Of a DNA stretch of 64,000 nt, positions 44,154-53,366 are shown piece by piece. The notes beneath the pieces were generated by a model. The model was not told the origin of the DNA. It saw only the letters and a list, made by a program, of their open reading frames with translations, and made no database searches. The stretch is from Planctomycetota bacterium (GTDB taxonomy: Bacteria > Planctomycetota > PUPC01 > JACPCR01): positions 53,438 through 117,437 of the forward strand of contig JACPCR010000057.1 of NCBI GenBank assembly GCA_016179685.1. Direction: 5' to 3'. Position 1 is the stretch's first letter. Each line of letters begins with the position of its first letter. Position numbers and translations under genes: made by a program.

Positions 44154-44209
44154 AAAGCGCAACTCAAACCTAAGAAGTTTTTCACGTCTGGCGCCCCAGG
44201 CGCCGAACG
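44154..44209. repeat. Dispersed intergenic repeat, GCAACTCAA family, copy 2
   Basis: AAGCGCAACTCAAACCTAAG, a T-run, then GGCGCCCCAGGCGCC. It matches 2104-2160 in sequence and in the order of parts. Confidence 0.65.
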
Positions 44210-44250
44210 TGGGCTATTCTACTCCAGGATGCCCGATCTTTCCAAGAAAG

Positions 44251-44382
44251 ATGGCAGCGGTAGACAGCCTCTATCAACGGCAGGTGGACTACCAGTCCGA
44301 CCCACCCATGCCCCTCGATCCCGAAGAAAAGAAATGGGTGGCCGCCCTTTTGAAAGAAAAGGGCATAAGGCGGAGGGACTGA
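44251..44382 (+). CDS. Possible 43-aa protein
   Basis: From the ATG at 44251 a short frame reads MAAVDSLYQRQVDYQSDPPM, then a Glu/Lys-rich stretch to GIRRRD and TGA. Its composition is protein-like: balanced charge and an amphipathic end (EKKWVAALLKEKG). The other frames here are Arg/Ser-rich. The ribosome site is weak (AAGAAAG directly before the ATG). It sits alone in the 472-bp gap between two minus-strand genes. It may be a real small protein or the tail of a lost gene. No family recognised. Confidence 0.35.
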   Translation: MAAVDSLYQRQVDYQSDPPMPLDPEEKKWVAALLKEKGIRRRD

Positions 44383-44503
44383 CCGGTAGACGAACGCATA
44401 GGTGCTCCTGCACTTCCGAACTCGTCTCGTTTGGAATATCCCTCCTTCGCACTTGTCCCTAGGGGAGGATTCCGTTGGAACTTGCGTCTCGGCGGCTGAT
44501 GAA

Positions 44504-47500
44504 TCATTCCGGTTGAAACCGCGCCCGCGCTTCCACCCGGCCGCTGGGCCGCTGGCTGCTGCTGGGGGCCTCGAGGACCAGAAGGCCGCTGAGGGCGGGG
44601 ACGAAGAGATGGTCGCCGCGCTTACGGCCCACGGACCACTGGTAGCCGAGATGGCGCACGGCATGGAGACGGGGCCGCTCCGGCTCGGAAATGTCGTAGC
44701 ACTCGATCTGACCGTAATTGCCGATGAACAGGTAGTCCCCATCGACGATCAGGTCCTGGTTGAAGTCGCCCCACAGGGAACAGGGGGAAGCGGGGAGGTC
44801 AGGGTAGGGATCAACGGTGGCGACCCAGCGGGGGGCGGCTGGCTGCCGGACGTCGACGATGTGAAGGAACATCGCGCCGTCCCCGCGGAGTCCCCTGCCC
44901 GTCAGATAGGCGTGCTCCCGGGAGACGGCGATGCCGGAGATCACCTCGCTCATGGGCGAGGTGCAATAGGGCTTGAGGTCCAACGTGGCGAGGACAGATG
45001 GCTTCGCAGGGTCGGTCGCATCGACGAGGGTGAATGCGCCCTGAGCATGTCCGAGGTAAATCCGCTGACCGCGGTAGCACAGGGTGTCTGAAACGGGCAC
45101 GGGCAGGGACGAGAGCAGGGCCGGCTTGCCCGCATCCGCGAGGCTGTAGAGGACCAGTCGGTCCCTGGCCAGGACGCTGGCGCTGTCGCCCCAGACATCG
45201 ATGCAGCTTCCGGAGACCGGGAGGGGCTGGCCCTTTTCATCGGGAAACTCGCCGAGGGGCTTGGGGCTGGCGGGCTCGCGGACGTCGGCGATGACGAGGC
45301 CTCGGTCCTGCCGGGGGACGTAGAGGAAGCCGTGGCGTCCGGCGATGGTGTTGTTGCCTCGTCGGGTATTGCCGTAGGGCAGCCAGGCGCCGTCCCAATA
45401 TTCGCCTACGCGGCGCGGCGTCTCGGGCCGGCTCACATCGATCAGAAAGACGGCCCCTCCGAAAGTCTGCCACTGGTAGGCGATGTCTCCGTCGAGCCAG
45501 AGGCCGTCCGATTCACCGGCGGTGGCGACGCCGCCGACGCGCCTCGGCCTGCGCGGGTCGGACAAATCGAACGTCCACAGGCCGTAATTGTAATCGGAGA
45601 GGCAGGCGGCGGTATCCGTGAAGGTCACGTTGCCGAAGGCGCTGGGCCACGGATGCTCGTAGAGTCCGACGCGTTCGACCTTCTGGGGGCCGAACTCGAA
45701 GACGAACCAGCGGCTTCGGGCGCTACGGGCGCCGATGCTGTACTGGCCGGGCCCGTTGCACCCGTCGAAGAGGTGGAACAAGCCGCGGTGGAAAGCGCCG
45801 AACACGTGGCCGCCGCATCCTTCAGGTATCGTCAGGGAAGCCATCTTCTCTGCGGAAAAAACGCGTCCCCCCTCGCAACGGTAGAGATCGATGCGCTGGC
45901 CGGTCCGCACCGCCAGATGCTCCGGGGAGGCGGCGAAAAGCCCCGACGTCGGCTCGCCCTTCTCGTTCTTTTCACGGGGGAGGCCGCCGGGCAGGAGCTT
46001 CGGCTGCGCCGGGCGCGAGAGGTCCAGCAGCCGGATGGCGTCGCCGAGGTGGGTGAGGGCGCGCCCGCCGGCGGGGACGAAGCCGGAAACGCCGGGAATC
46101 CTGCCGATTTCACGCGGAGCGAGCGGATCGGAGAAGTCGAAGACGTAAAGGGCGGGCTCGGCGCTCATCGAATAGCCGACACGCTCGGCATCGAACAGGT
46201 GCGCCAGGCGGCCGTGCCGGGCGCGGTCGAATCGGACGTTCCGGAGCGGACCGGGCTGATAGGGGTTGGAAAGGTCATCGACGAGGATGAGCCCGCGATG
46301 GGAGGACTCGAAGTAGCCGTAGGGCCCCGTGAGGAAGAGACGATGCGAGAAGTACCACGAACTGATGCTGGCGACGACGCGGGGCTTTCCAAGGCTGGAA
46401 ATGTCCACGATGCTGTAATGCCCCTCGCCTGGCCCGACGTAGGCGAAGTTTCCTCGCACGGTGACGGGGGGCCCGGGAACGCCAAAGCCGGTCTGCACGC
46501 TGGCGAGGAGCTGGAGGCTTCCGGGCCGGGCCGGGGCGAACTGGCAGCGGCCGAGGAGCGGATCAATGGCGAGGACGCTGTTGGGCACGTCGGCGTGGGG
46601 CCAGCCGGCCTCGTCGGAGAGATCGAAGCCGCGGGCCGCGAGGGGCGTGGCGTAGCCCCGCTTCAAAGCATACTCGAGGGAGCAGACGTCCAGGCCGTCA
46701 TCGAGGACGACGAGACCACGGTCCGCCCCGTAGGCGGAGGGAACGTCGGCCGCGGAGAGCGGCGATGCGTCGGGCCGCTGGAGGCGGACGTCGCGCCCGT
46801 CGGGCGAGAATCGGCAGGCGCCGGCGAGCGTTTCTTCCCGCCTCTGCCAGGCGGCGAGTCTTTCCTGCCATTCGGGCCCGACGGCGAAGGCGCGGCGGCA
46901 GGGCTTTCCATGCCCGGCGCGGCAATCGAGAAAATAGAGGCCGGGCCGGGGGTCCAGATGCGTCACCGTGACGGCGGCGCGGCCGTGTCCGGGCACGACC
47001 ACCTCTCGGGCCTGGTACAGGGCTTCACGGCCCGAGGCCTCCAGAAGGTCCGATTCCAGCTCGCCGAAACGGTAGTAAACCAGAGCGTTCTTCGGCACTT
47101 CCCGGGTATTGATCACCTCGATCTGGAAGGAGGGGCGCTCGGCCTGGGCGACCGAGGCATCGCCTGGAGCGGCGGGCCGCGTGCGGACCTGGAACGGGCT
47201 TTCGAAGAAGGGCTCGCCCAGGGTGAGCTCCTGCAGGCCCGGTGACGGGAGGATGCGCAGGCCGCGTACTTCGAGAGGGAAATCGGGCCGGCCGTCGCGG
47301 CCGGGGCCGGCGCTTCGCACCCCGGCGGCATGGGCGGCCGGAGCGACACCCATCGCCGCCGGCGGGGTCAACGCGACCTCGATGGCGTAGCCCGTGCGAT
47401 CGAAGAAGACCGCGCCCGGCGCGGCACCAAGCGGAATATTGGCCGAGAGGAGACGCCAGCCGGACCAGGCTTCGGCCTCATGGAGCGGCTGCAGGAAGGC

Positions 47501-48769
47501 CTCCCCGTTGGCATCGGTATAGAGGATTTCGGCGCGGAAGACTGCGCCGGTGTTTCTTGCCCAGAGGCTAAGCTGCTGGGCGGGCACGGCGGCCCGGGCA
47601 GAGGCGGGCACCTCGCGGCCCCGGATGTGCACGAGATCGAGCCGTGGAATATCGCGTCCGAATTCGATGCGCACGGGATAACGGACGGGCCCCTCCTGCT
47701 CCCCCAGGAAGGCGAGCCGTGTACCCGCAGCGCCGTCCCCGCAGGCGCGCCAGTTGCCGCCCCGCGCCACCTCGACGCCCTCGCCAAAGCCAAAGGGAAG
47801 GACCGGCGGCGCTGGCGACTCGAACCAGGGTTGGGAGGCTTCGTCTCCTCCGGCATGGAGAACGACCTGATCCACCTTGACGGGCAAGCCCTGCTTCTGA
47901 AGTGTGACAAGATGGAGGCCGGGCTGGAGGTCGCAGGGGCCGTCGGTGGAAACCCAGTGCCATTGTCGGTCATTCTGCTCGAAGACCGATCGTCGAAGCT
48001 CTCCGTCCACGCTGAGGTAGAGATTGTTGGCCATTTCTTCCATGGACAGGCCTTCGAACATGTTCTTCGCCTCGAAGTAGACCCTGGCCCAGACCTGCGC
48101 CGAAAAGGCCTTCCGGACCTGGACGCGGGCGGCAAGCCGGTCGCCGTCCCCGCGGAGCACGGCCACGGTATGGCTGCCGATATTCTCGAGCCCGGCGTCG
48201 GTCACGGCGAGTTGATGGGCAAGAATGGGCAGGCTGGGGCCTTTCTTCCATTCCAGCACCGGCCCGGAAAGGTCGATATCGCCGGCAAGCCAGGGCTGGG
48301 TCCAGGGGGGGGACGTCCCCCAGTAAAGAACCACCTGGTCGATGCGTTGCTCGTTGCCGTTGACGGGCTTGAGAGCCAGCGGATGCTGCCCGGCCGGCAG
48401 GGCCGTGCGGCCGGCCCTGACCCAGTGCCAGACCTGGAAGTTTCCGGCGTCCCAGCGGCCACCGCTGTGCTCGTTGCGGGCGGAGACGGAGAAAGCTTGT
48501 CCGGCGATCTGGAGGCTGAGGGAGTCCTGCCCGGCCCAGGGGAAATAGACACGGGCCCAGACCTCGGCCTGGACGGCCGCGGGGATCGTCACCGAGGTCT
48601 GGATGGAACTTTCCTTCTTGGGGAAGAAGACGGCGGCCACGCCGCCGAAGTTGCGGCATGCCGCGTCGACCTTTTCGAAGTTTTCAGCCTGCAGGCAGAG
48701 AAAATCGGAAGCGCAGCTCGCGCGGGCCTGCAGGAGGAACAGGAAGAGAAGCGAGGATCGGGTACTCAT
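44504..48769 (-). CDS. Secreted LVIVD-repeat beta-propeller protein
   Basis: 1,421 residues with a signal peptide (SSLLFLFLLQARASCA). The N-terminal ~300 residues contain two carbohydrate-binding-like beta domains (AEVWARVYFPWAGQDSL and AQVWARVYFEAKNM are internal copies). The C-terminal half is a run of LVIVD-type repeats: HYSIVDISSLGKPRVVASI, LYVFDFSDPLAPREIGRI, LWTFDLSDPRRPRRVGGV, VFLIDVSRPETPRRVGEY, FTLVDATDPAKPSVLATL. These fold as propellers on cell-surface or extracellular proteins. No enzyme motif was found. It is 12 nt downstream of the DapA-like gene, so they form an operon. Confidence 0.78.
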   Translation of the reverse strand: MSTRSSLLFLFLLQARASCASDFLCLQAENFEKVDAACRNFGGVAAVFFPKKESSIQTSVTIPAAVQAEVWARVYFPWAGQDSLSLQIAGQAFSVSARNEHSGGRWDAGNFQVWHWVRAGRTALPAGQHPLALKPVNGNEQRIDQVVLYWGTSPPWTQPWLAGDIDLSGPVLEWKKGPSLPILAHQLAVTDAGLENIGSHTVAVLRGDGDRLAARVQVRKAFSAQVWARVYFEAKNMFEGLSMEEMANNLYLSVDGELRRSVFEQNDRQWHWVSTDGPCDLQPGLHLVTLQKQGLPVKVDQVVLHAGGDEASQPWFESPAPPVLPFGFGEGVEVARGGNWRACGDGAAGTRLAFLGEQEGPVRYPVRIEFGRDIPRLDLVHIRGREVPASARAAVPAQQLSLWARNTGAVFRAEILYTDANGEAFLQPLHEAEAWSGWRLLSANIPLGAAPGAVFFDRTGYAIEVALTPPAAMGVAPAAHAAGVRSAGPGRDGRPDFPLEVRGLRILPSPGLQELTLGEPFFESPFQVRTRPAAPGDASVAQAERPSFQIEVINTREVPKNALVYYRFGELESDLLEASGREALYQAREVVVPGHGRAAVTVTHLDPRPGLYFLDCRAGHGKPCRRAFAVGPEWQERLAAWQRREETLAGACRFSPDGRDVRLQRPDASPLSAADVPSAYGADRGLVVLDDGLDVCSLEYALKRGYATPLAARGFDLSDEAGWPHADVPNSVLAIDPLLGRCQFAPARPGSLQLLASVQTGFGVPGPPVTVRGNFAYVGPGEGHYSIVDISSLGKPRVVASISSWYFSHRLFLTGPYGYFESSHRGLILVDDLSNPYQPGPLRNVRFDRARHGRLAHLFDAERVGYSMSAEPALYVFDFSDPLAPREIGRIPGVSGFVPAGGRALTHLGDAIRLLDLSRPAQPKLLPGGLPREKNEKGEPTSGLFAASPEHLAVRTGQRIDLYRCEGGRVFSAEKMASLTIPEGCGGHVFGAFHRGLFHLFDGCNGPGQYSIGARSARSRWFVFEFGPQKVERVGLYEHPWPSAFGNVTFTDTAACLSDYNYGLWTFDLSDPRRPRRVGGVATAGESDGLWLDGDIAYQWQTFGGAVFLIDVSRPETPRRVGEYWDGAWLPYGNTRRGNNTIAGRHGFLYVPRQDRGLVIADVREPASPKPLGEFPDEKGQPLPVSGSCIDVWGDSASVLARDRLVLYSLADAGKPALLSSLPVPVSDTLCYRGQRIYLGHAQGAFTLVDATDPAKPSVLATLDLKPYCTSPMSEVISGIAVSREHAYLTGRGLRGDGAMFLHIVDVRQPAAPRWVATVDPYPDLPASPCSLWGDFNQDLIVDGDYLFIGNYGQIECYDISEPERPRLHAVRHLGYQWSVGRKRGDHLFVPALSGLLVLEAPSSSQRPSGRVEARARFQPE

Positions 48770-48781
48770 CGGGCGGTCTCA

Positions 48782-49723
48782 CTAGTTCAGTGGTTTTTCT
48801 ACAAGAGGATGGACGGGCATGCTCCGTGCTCGGAGCAGAGCGATCTGGCGGTCGAACAGGAAATCCGCGTAGGCCAGCGTGCGTGCATCCGGCCGGATCG
48901 TGGCATCGCGCACGGTGGTGGAATGGAGGACGCCCCGGCGCTGCAGGAATCGCTTGTCGAGGTGATGGAAGAGTTCGAGGTGCTGGAGGCTGAAGACGAT
49001 ATAGGGACAGAGCTCCCGGAAGATTTCGAAGGCCTCGTCGGCCCGGCCGCCGGCCCGCAAGTGGAAAACCTGCCGGAGAAGGTCCGTCATGGGCAGGCCC
49101 GGCATGATGCCGCAGATGCCGCACGGGATGAGTTCCATCATGTAGAGGCCGCCCCAGCCTTCGAGGACGCCGACCTCTCCTCCCGTGGCCTGGAGGATGG
49201 AATCGACCTTGGGGCCCGCCATGGGCTCCTCGAGCTTGATGTACTGGAAGTTGGGATGCGCGGCGTGAAGCTTCTGCACGAAGGCGGCCCCCACCGTCGA
49301 CCCGCCCGGATTGAATTCCTGGATCAGGAAGGGGACGGTGACGGCCCCGCAGACGACCTCGAAGTAACGGAAGAGATCCGCCTCGGAAAGGGAGAAGGTC
49401 CGGGGCGCCAGGGTGCAGATGACGTCAGCGCCCTGGTCCTGACGCTCACGGGCCGTGCGCGCGGCCTCGCGCGCGGACGGGTGATTGGCCACCGCCACTA
49501 CCGGCGCACGGCCCCGGACCCGTCGGACTGCCCGCTCCACAATTTGGCCGCGCTCGGCCTCCGTGAGCTTGTAGAACTCGCTGCCGAATGCGGGCAGACA
49601 GAGCGCGGCCGCGCCGGCCGCTATCGCGAAATCCACCAGAGCGTCCAGGCTCTCGAAGTCCACCTGGCCGTCGTCGTGGAAAGGGGTGGGGATGACGGGG
49701 ACGACGCCACGAATGAGAGGCAT
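48782..49723 (-). CDS. DapA/N-acetylneuraminate-lyase family aldolase, variant active site
   Basis: 313 residues, the normal length. The Schiff-base lysine is K163 in FQYIKLEEP. GVVPVIPTPFHDDGQVDFESL and GGLYMMELIPCGICGIMPG are family regions. The Tyr normally found in 'LYNxP', which relays protons, is replaced: the equivalent segment reads FLIQEFNPGG. It is therefore probably not a dihydrodipicolinate synthase, more likely an aldolase or dehydratase acting on a sugar acid or keto acid. It is first in an operon with the LVIVD protein (12-nt gap). Confidence 0.85.
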   Translation of the reverse strand: MPLIRGVVPVIPTPFHDDGQVDFESLDALVDFAIAAGAAALCLPAFGSEFYKLTEAERGQIVERAVRRVRGRAPVVAVANHPSAREAARTARERQDQGADVICTLAPRTFSLSEADLFRYFEVVCGAVTVPFLIQEFNPGGSTVGAAFVQKLHAAHPNFQYIKLEEPMAGPKVDSILQATGGEVGVLEGWGGLYMMELIPCGICGIMPGLPMTDLLRQVFHLRAGGRADEAFEIFRELCPYIVFSLQHLELFHHLDKRFLQRRGVLHSTTVRDATIRPDARTLAYADFLFDRQIALLRARSMPVHPLVEKPLN

Positions 49724-50030
49724 GGGAGGGAGTCCTGAAGGTGAAGGGATAGACCAGGAGGATTATAGACGAATGAGGCCAGCGATAAATGGCGCGAGTT
49801 GACACCCGCCTTCAGACGCACGGGCCCTCGAGCGGCAGTTTTCTCGTGGTCGATGACCATCGGCAGTTCTGCACCGTTCCTGATGCACTCTTCAGCCTGG
49901 CCAAGGCGTTCCGATGAGGATAGACTCTGGCCTTCGGACGATGGCCGGTATTCGAGTACGGCGGTGCACCCGCATTTCCGTACTGCAATTCCATCGGCAG
50001 GATGCTGTGAAGAGCAATGGAGAGATGAGC
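49724..50030. other. Control region between divergent genes
   Basis: 307 bp without a gene. It contains a GGGT-loop hairpin (49953-49990) and the leader of the GH172 gene. No clear promoter boxes were identified. Confidence 0.45.
49953..49990. repeat. GGGT-loop hairpin family, copy 2 (inverted)
   Basis: On the minus strand it reads GCAGTACGGAAATGCGGGTG followed by CACCGCCGTACTCGAA. The loop TGCGGGTGCA is as in the other copies; the stem is imperfect. It ends about 40 nt before the GH172 start. Confidence 0.65.
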
Positions 50031-51182
50031 ATGAGCACCCACCACATTTTGGATGGCTTGTTCCGATTGGGACGCGGCCGAACGCGGCGTGCGTCGTCTT
50101 ATGACGTGACGGGCCGGAACGCGGATTACTGGCGAATCGAGGCGGGCGAGACCCGCGTCCTCGCCGAGATCGATGGGCCGGGCAAGATCACGCACCTGTG
50201 GATGACGCAGAGCGGGGCGGAGGTGTACCGGGACGTCCTGATCCGGATCTATTGGGACGGGGAGAAAGACCCCAGCGTGCTGGTCCCTCTGGGAGATTTT
50301 TTCGGGCTGGGCCACTGCATCGTGAACAGCTACCAGAGCCTTCTTTTCAGCGCCTCGACGGCCCGGAACAACCAGTTCGGGGCCGGGTGCGCCCTCAACT
50401 GCTATGCGCCCATGCCGTTCAATCGGTCCGCCCGGATCGAACTCGTGAACGAGGGCCAGAAGGCCTACGGGCAATACTTCTACGTGGACCACGAACTGGT
50501 CGATAGGCCGTGGGAGGAGGTCGGCTACTTCCACGCCCAGTTCCGGCGCGAGAACCCGTTTGGCGGCTGGGCCCATGAAATCCGGGTGAATACGCCGGAG
50601 GCGAATATCGTGAACCTGGAGCGCCTGGCCTGGCAGAACAACTACTTGATCCTGGAAGCCCGGGGCCGCGGACACTACCTCGGATGCAACCTGAGCGTGA
50701 CGAACTTCCAGGGCACCTGGTGGGGGGAAGGAGACGACATGATCTGGGTGGACGGATACCACTGGCCGCCGGACCTGCACGGGACGGGAAGCGAGGATTA
50801 CCTGAACCAGGCGTGGGGAATGCAGCCGAACGCGTTCCTGCGCAATGGAAGCAGCATTCACGAGTCCGCTACCCAGGGTTACCAGACCTCTTACGTGCAC
50901 CACCTGGAAAATCCGGTCCGCTTTCAGAAGGATGTGCGGGTGACGATCGAGCATGGGCACGGGAATCATCTCTGCAACGAGATGTCGTCGGTCGCCTACT
51001 GGTATCAGGCCGAGCCGCACGTGCCATTCGGGATCGCGCCAGTGGAAAAGCGCAAGCCGGTCCATCGCAAGAACAATGGGGAGTGGATCAACCCGAAGTC
51101 GGGTCAAACTCGCCCGAAGCCGGTGCGGGTCAATGCGGAGATGAAGGCGATGAAGCGGCAGTGGGCGAAGAAGCAGAAGTAG
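50031..51182 (+). CDS. GH172 / DUF2961 glycosidase
   Basis: 383 residues from the ATG at 50031, with GGAGAG 6-8 nt upstream; ATG 50025 is too close to that site. Family segments are IDGPGKITHLWMT, VPLGDFFGLGH, MPFNRSARIELVNEG, GHYLGCNLSV and GEGDDMIWVDG, then LHGTGSEDYLNQAW with the conserved Glu. DUF2961 is established as family GH172, acting on furanosides such as difructose anhydrides and D-arabinofuranan. The substrate here is unknown. The last ~35 residues are basic and low-complexity. No signal peptide is seen. Confidence 0.82.
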   Translation: MSTHHILDGLFRLGRGRTRRASSYDVTGRNADYWRIEAGETRVLAEIDGPGKITHLWMTQSGAEVYRDVLIRIYWDGEKDPSVLVPLGDFFGLGHCIVNSYQSLLFSASTARNNQFGAGCALNCYAPMPFNRSARIELVNEGQKAYGQYFYVDHELVDRPWEEVGYFHAQFRRENPFGGWAHEIRVNTPEANIVNLERLAWQNNYLILEARGRGHYLGCNLSVTNFQGTWWGEGDDMIWVDGYHWPPDLHGTGSEDYLNQAWGMQPNAFLRNGSSIHESATQGYQTSYVHHLENPVRFQKDVRVTIEHGHGNHLCNEMSSVAYWYQAEPHVPFGIAPVEKRKPVHRKNNGEWINPKSGQTRPKPVRVNAEMKAMKRQWAKKQK

Positions 51183-51185
51183 GTT

Positions 51186-51209
51186 CGGTTTGAGGCGGCG
51201 CTTCGCTGA
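51186..51209. repeat. AGCGAAG...CTCAAACCG repeat, copy 2
   Basis: Minus-strand sense: TCAGCGAAGCGCCGCCTCAA then ACCG. It directly follows the SPFPWS end of an oxidoreductase relic, where a TAG stop would be expected, and lies 4 nt after the GH172 stop on the plus strand. Confidence 0.65.
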
Positions 51210-51274
51210 CTCCAGGGGAAAGGGCTGCGGGAGACCGGGTGCAGGTCGCCCTCGGTGAAGCGGGAGAACTGGAA
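51209..51274 (-). pseudogene. 3' relic of a second FAD-dependent oxidoreductase gene
   Basis: The minus strand here reads FQFSRFTEGDLHPVSRSPFP then WS, nearly identical to the end of the intact gene 330 bp upstream on the same strand (FRFARFTEGDLHPVSRSPFPWS). A stop codon lies directly before it in this frame and no other part of the enzyme is present. It is a leftover of a tandem copy. The rest of 51183-51607 has no gene I can support. Confidence 0.75.
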
Positions 51275-51607
51275 CTACTCTCTGAGATGCCATTGAACAG
51301 GAGGTTTTGCTCGCCGACCATTGAGGGGGGACTGAGGACCAGCAAGGCTGGAAGCCAAATGGAAGTCAGTTGAAGAAATCGATTCCGCCTGGAACAGGTT
51401 CCAACCACCCTCATCCTCTTCAAAGCCTGGTCGTGCTCCTTAAGGCACTGAGAGGGCGTCTTGGACAGGTTGTCCTCGATGAGCGACATCTCGAAGCCGG
51501 TGGTCTCGGCCTCTAGCCAAGCGGGACCCTTTATTGACAGTTGGGAGGACGAGGCTTCGTGTTTTTCCATTTGCAATTCCAAATTTTCAATCGTCGATTC
51601 TTAATAG

Positions 51608-52936
51608 CTAACTCCACGGAAATGGGCTTCTGGATACCGGATGAAGGTCGCCCTCCGTAAAACGGGCGAAACGGAACGGACGGAGCACAGCGCTGGACTC
51701 TCCCATCAGGACCCTGGCCACTTCCCGGCCCACGCCAATCATCTTGTAGCCGTGATTGCTGTCTGCGATGACGAAAACGTTGGGCAGCATCGAGTCAAAG
51801 ACGGGAAAGGAGTCGGCCGCAAATGCCCCTATCCCACCGGACGGGGCCTTGTCGTAGAGGCGGTTGCAGCCCTTGAATCGTTCGAGGCAGTGTGCCAGGC
51901 CAGCGGTCCAGGTGTCGGCGAAATCCTCCCCGACCGTATAGTAAGGGCTTGCGGGCCCGTAGGGGTCCACTTGCGCGTCCGGCCCGATCTTCTCCGGCAC
52001 GCCCCCGCCCTGCACGCCCTCGCGGTCCCGCTTCCAGTAAATTCCCCAAAGATGGTCGGTGATCAACTTTCCGGTCCTGTCTGAAATCAGTGGCTCGCTC
52101 GAATCGACGTGGATGACCGGCGGGGTCTTCCCGTCCGAGGTCACATAGGACCGGACATCCATCTTCATCTCCCCCTCTTGCAGCCGCCAAAAGGTCCACA
52201 TGTCATTGTCCTTGTAAATTTTTCCGTCGCGGCCTTTGATATCGATCTTCATCGGAAGGTCCAGCATTCCCCACAGACGTTTGATCCAGGGTCCGGCTCC
52301 AATGACCACTTGTTCGACCTCGATGGGGCCGCCACTGGTCAACACGATGCCGACCGATCCGTCGCCACGCCGCGCAAAGCCGGTGACCTCGACCCCTTCG
52401 AGCAGGTTGACGCCTTCGGCCTGGGCCTTTTGCGCCAGGCCGCGCATGGACTCTTTGTTCCAGGCGAACCCGAACTGGTGTTCATGAATCAACGCGGTGA
52501 GACCCCGCGCCCGCCAATCGGGGAAAATCCGCCTCATGTAGTCGGACACCTGCGACTCGCCTCGGACGAAGGTGGACCGGAATCCGGTGGCCGCCTGTCG
52601 TTCGTAGATGGACTGGACGTCAGGGGCCTGGACCTCGCCCACGGCAGCCAGGTAACCCACGGGGTTGAAGTGGAACGCCGCGGGGTCGGATTCCCAGACC
52701 TCGAGGTTGACCCTCATGATCTCGCCCATGGCGGGCTGGTAGTAGAAGTTGCGGATGACGCCGCAGGCGATGCCGCTCGCTCCCGCGGCCACGCCGGTCT
52801 TGTCGACCACGAGAACGTCGGTCCCGTCTCCGCGCCTGCGGGCCCGCAGCTCTCGGGCGAGATGCCACGCTGTGCTGAGCCCGTGCACGCCCGCTCCGAC
52901 AATCAGGAAACGCACCTTCTTGGGTAAAGCCATCAT
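51608..52936 (-). CDS. FAD-dependent oxidoreductase (DAO / glycine-sarcosine oxidase type)
   Basis: 442 residues from the ATG at 52936, with GGAGG 6 nt upstream. KVRFLIVGAGVHGLSTAWHLA is the FAD-binding GxGxxG fold and VLVVDKTGVAAGASGIACGVIRNFYY follows as in D-amino-acid and sarcosine oxidases. FVIADSNHGYKMIGVGREVARVLMG is the C-terminal FAD contact. It probably oxidises an amine or amino acid; the substrate is not known. A relic of a second copy's 3' end lies just downstream, so the locus once held a tandem pair. Confidence 0.88.
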   Translation of the reverse strand: MMALPKKVRFLIVGAGVHGLSTAWHLARELRARRRGDGTDVLVVDKTGVAAGASGIACGVIRNFYYQPAMGEIMRVNLEVWESDPAAFHFNPVGYLAAVGEVQAPDVQSIYERQAATGFRSTFVRGESQVSDYMRRIFPDWRARGLTALIHEHQFGFAWNKESMRGLAQKAQAEGVNLLEGVEVTGFARRGDGSVGIVLTSGGPIEVEQVVIGAGPWIKRLWGMLDLPMKIDIKGRDGKIYKDNDMWTFWRLQEGEMKMDVRSYVTSDGKTPPVIHVDSSEPLISDRTGKLITDHLWGIYWKRDREGVQGGGVPEKIGPDAQVDPYGPASPYYTVGEDFADTWTAGLAHCLERFKGCNRLYDKAPSGGIGAFAADSFPVFDSMLPNVFVIADSNHGYKMIGVGREVARVLMGESSAVLRPFRFARFTEGDLHPVSRSPFPWS

Positions 52937-53366
52937 CCCGCGCCTCCGAATGACCTGTTTGTTCAATGGGTCAATGGTTCATAGATTCTCCACTTTCCCG
53001 TCTCCGATAACCAATTCGACCAGCTCGCAACGACTGGAGGATGCTATGGTCCGCAAGGCCGCGGAGGCCTCCATCCCGCCGTCGGAACACGCGCGCCGTC
53101 ATTGAGGTTGATCCGACGGCGAACCAGGTAATCCGAGGGGAATCAGCGGCCGGCCATACGCAAGAGACTGCCCGCCTCACGTCCCATGACTCTGAGGTTG
53201 GACCAAGTATCCGAAATGCCTCCCGACGCTGGTTCAGCGGCGGCGGGGAAAGAGTTGAAGAGGAGCGAATCCGTACGCAGCGGTCTTGGCTCGTGGGCCC
53301 CGCGACGCGGCGCACGGGACTCGTGCCTCCATTTTCTGCGGGGGACCAGTCGTTCCCAGAATCGAT

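Noticed and set aside
49812..51293. 493-residue minus-strand frame opposite GH172
   Set aside because: Antisense of a gene with strong GH172 motifs; its end merely crosses the oxidoreductase relic in a different frame.
53041..53366. N-terminal part of the open frame leading into the SWIM relic
   Set aside because: No resemblance to the SWIM family or any other; probably junction sequence, so not called coding.
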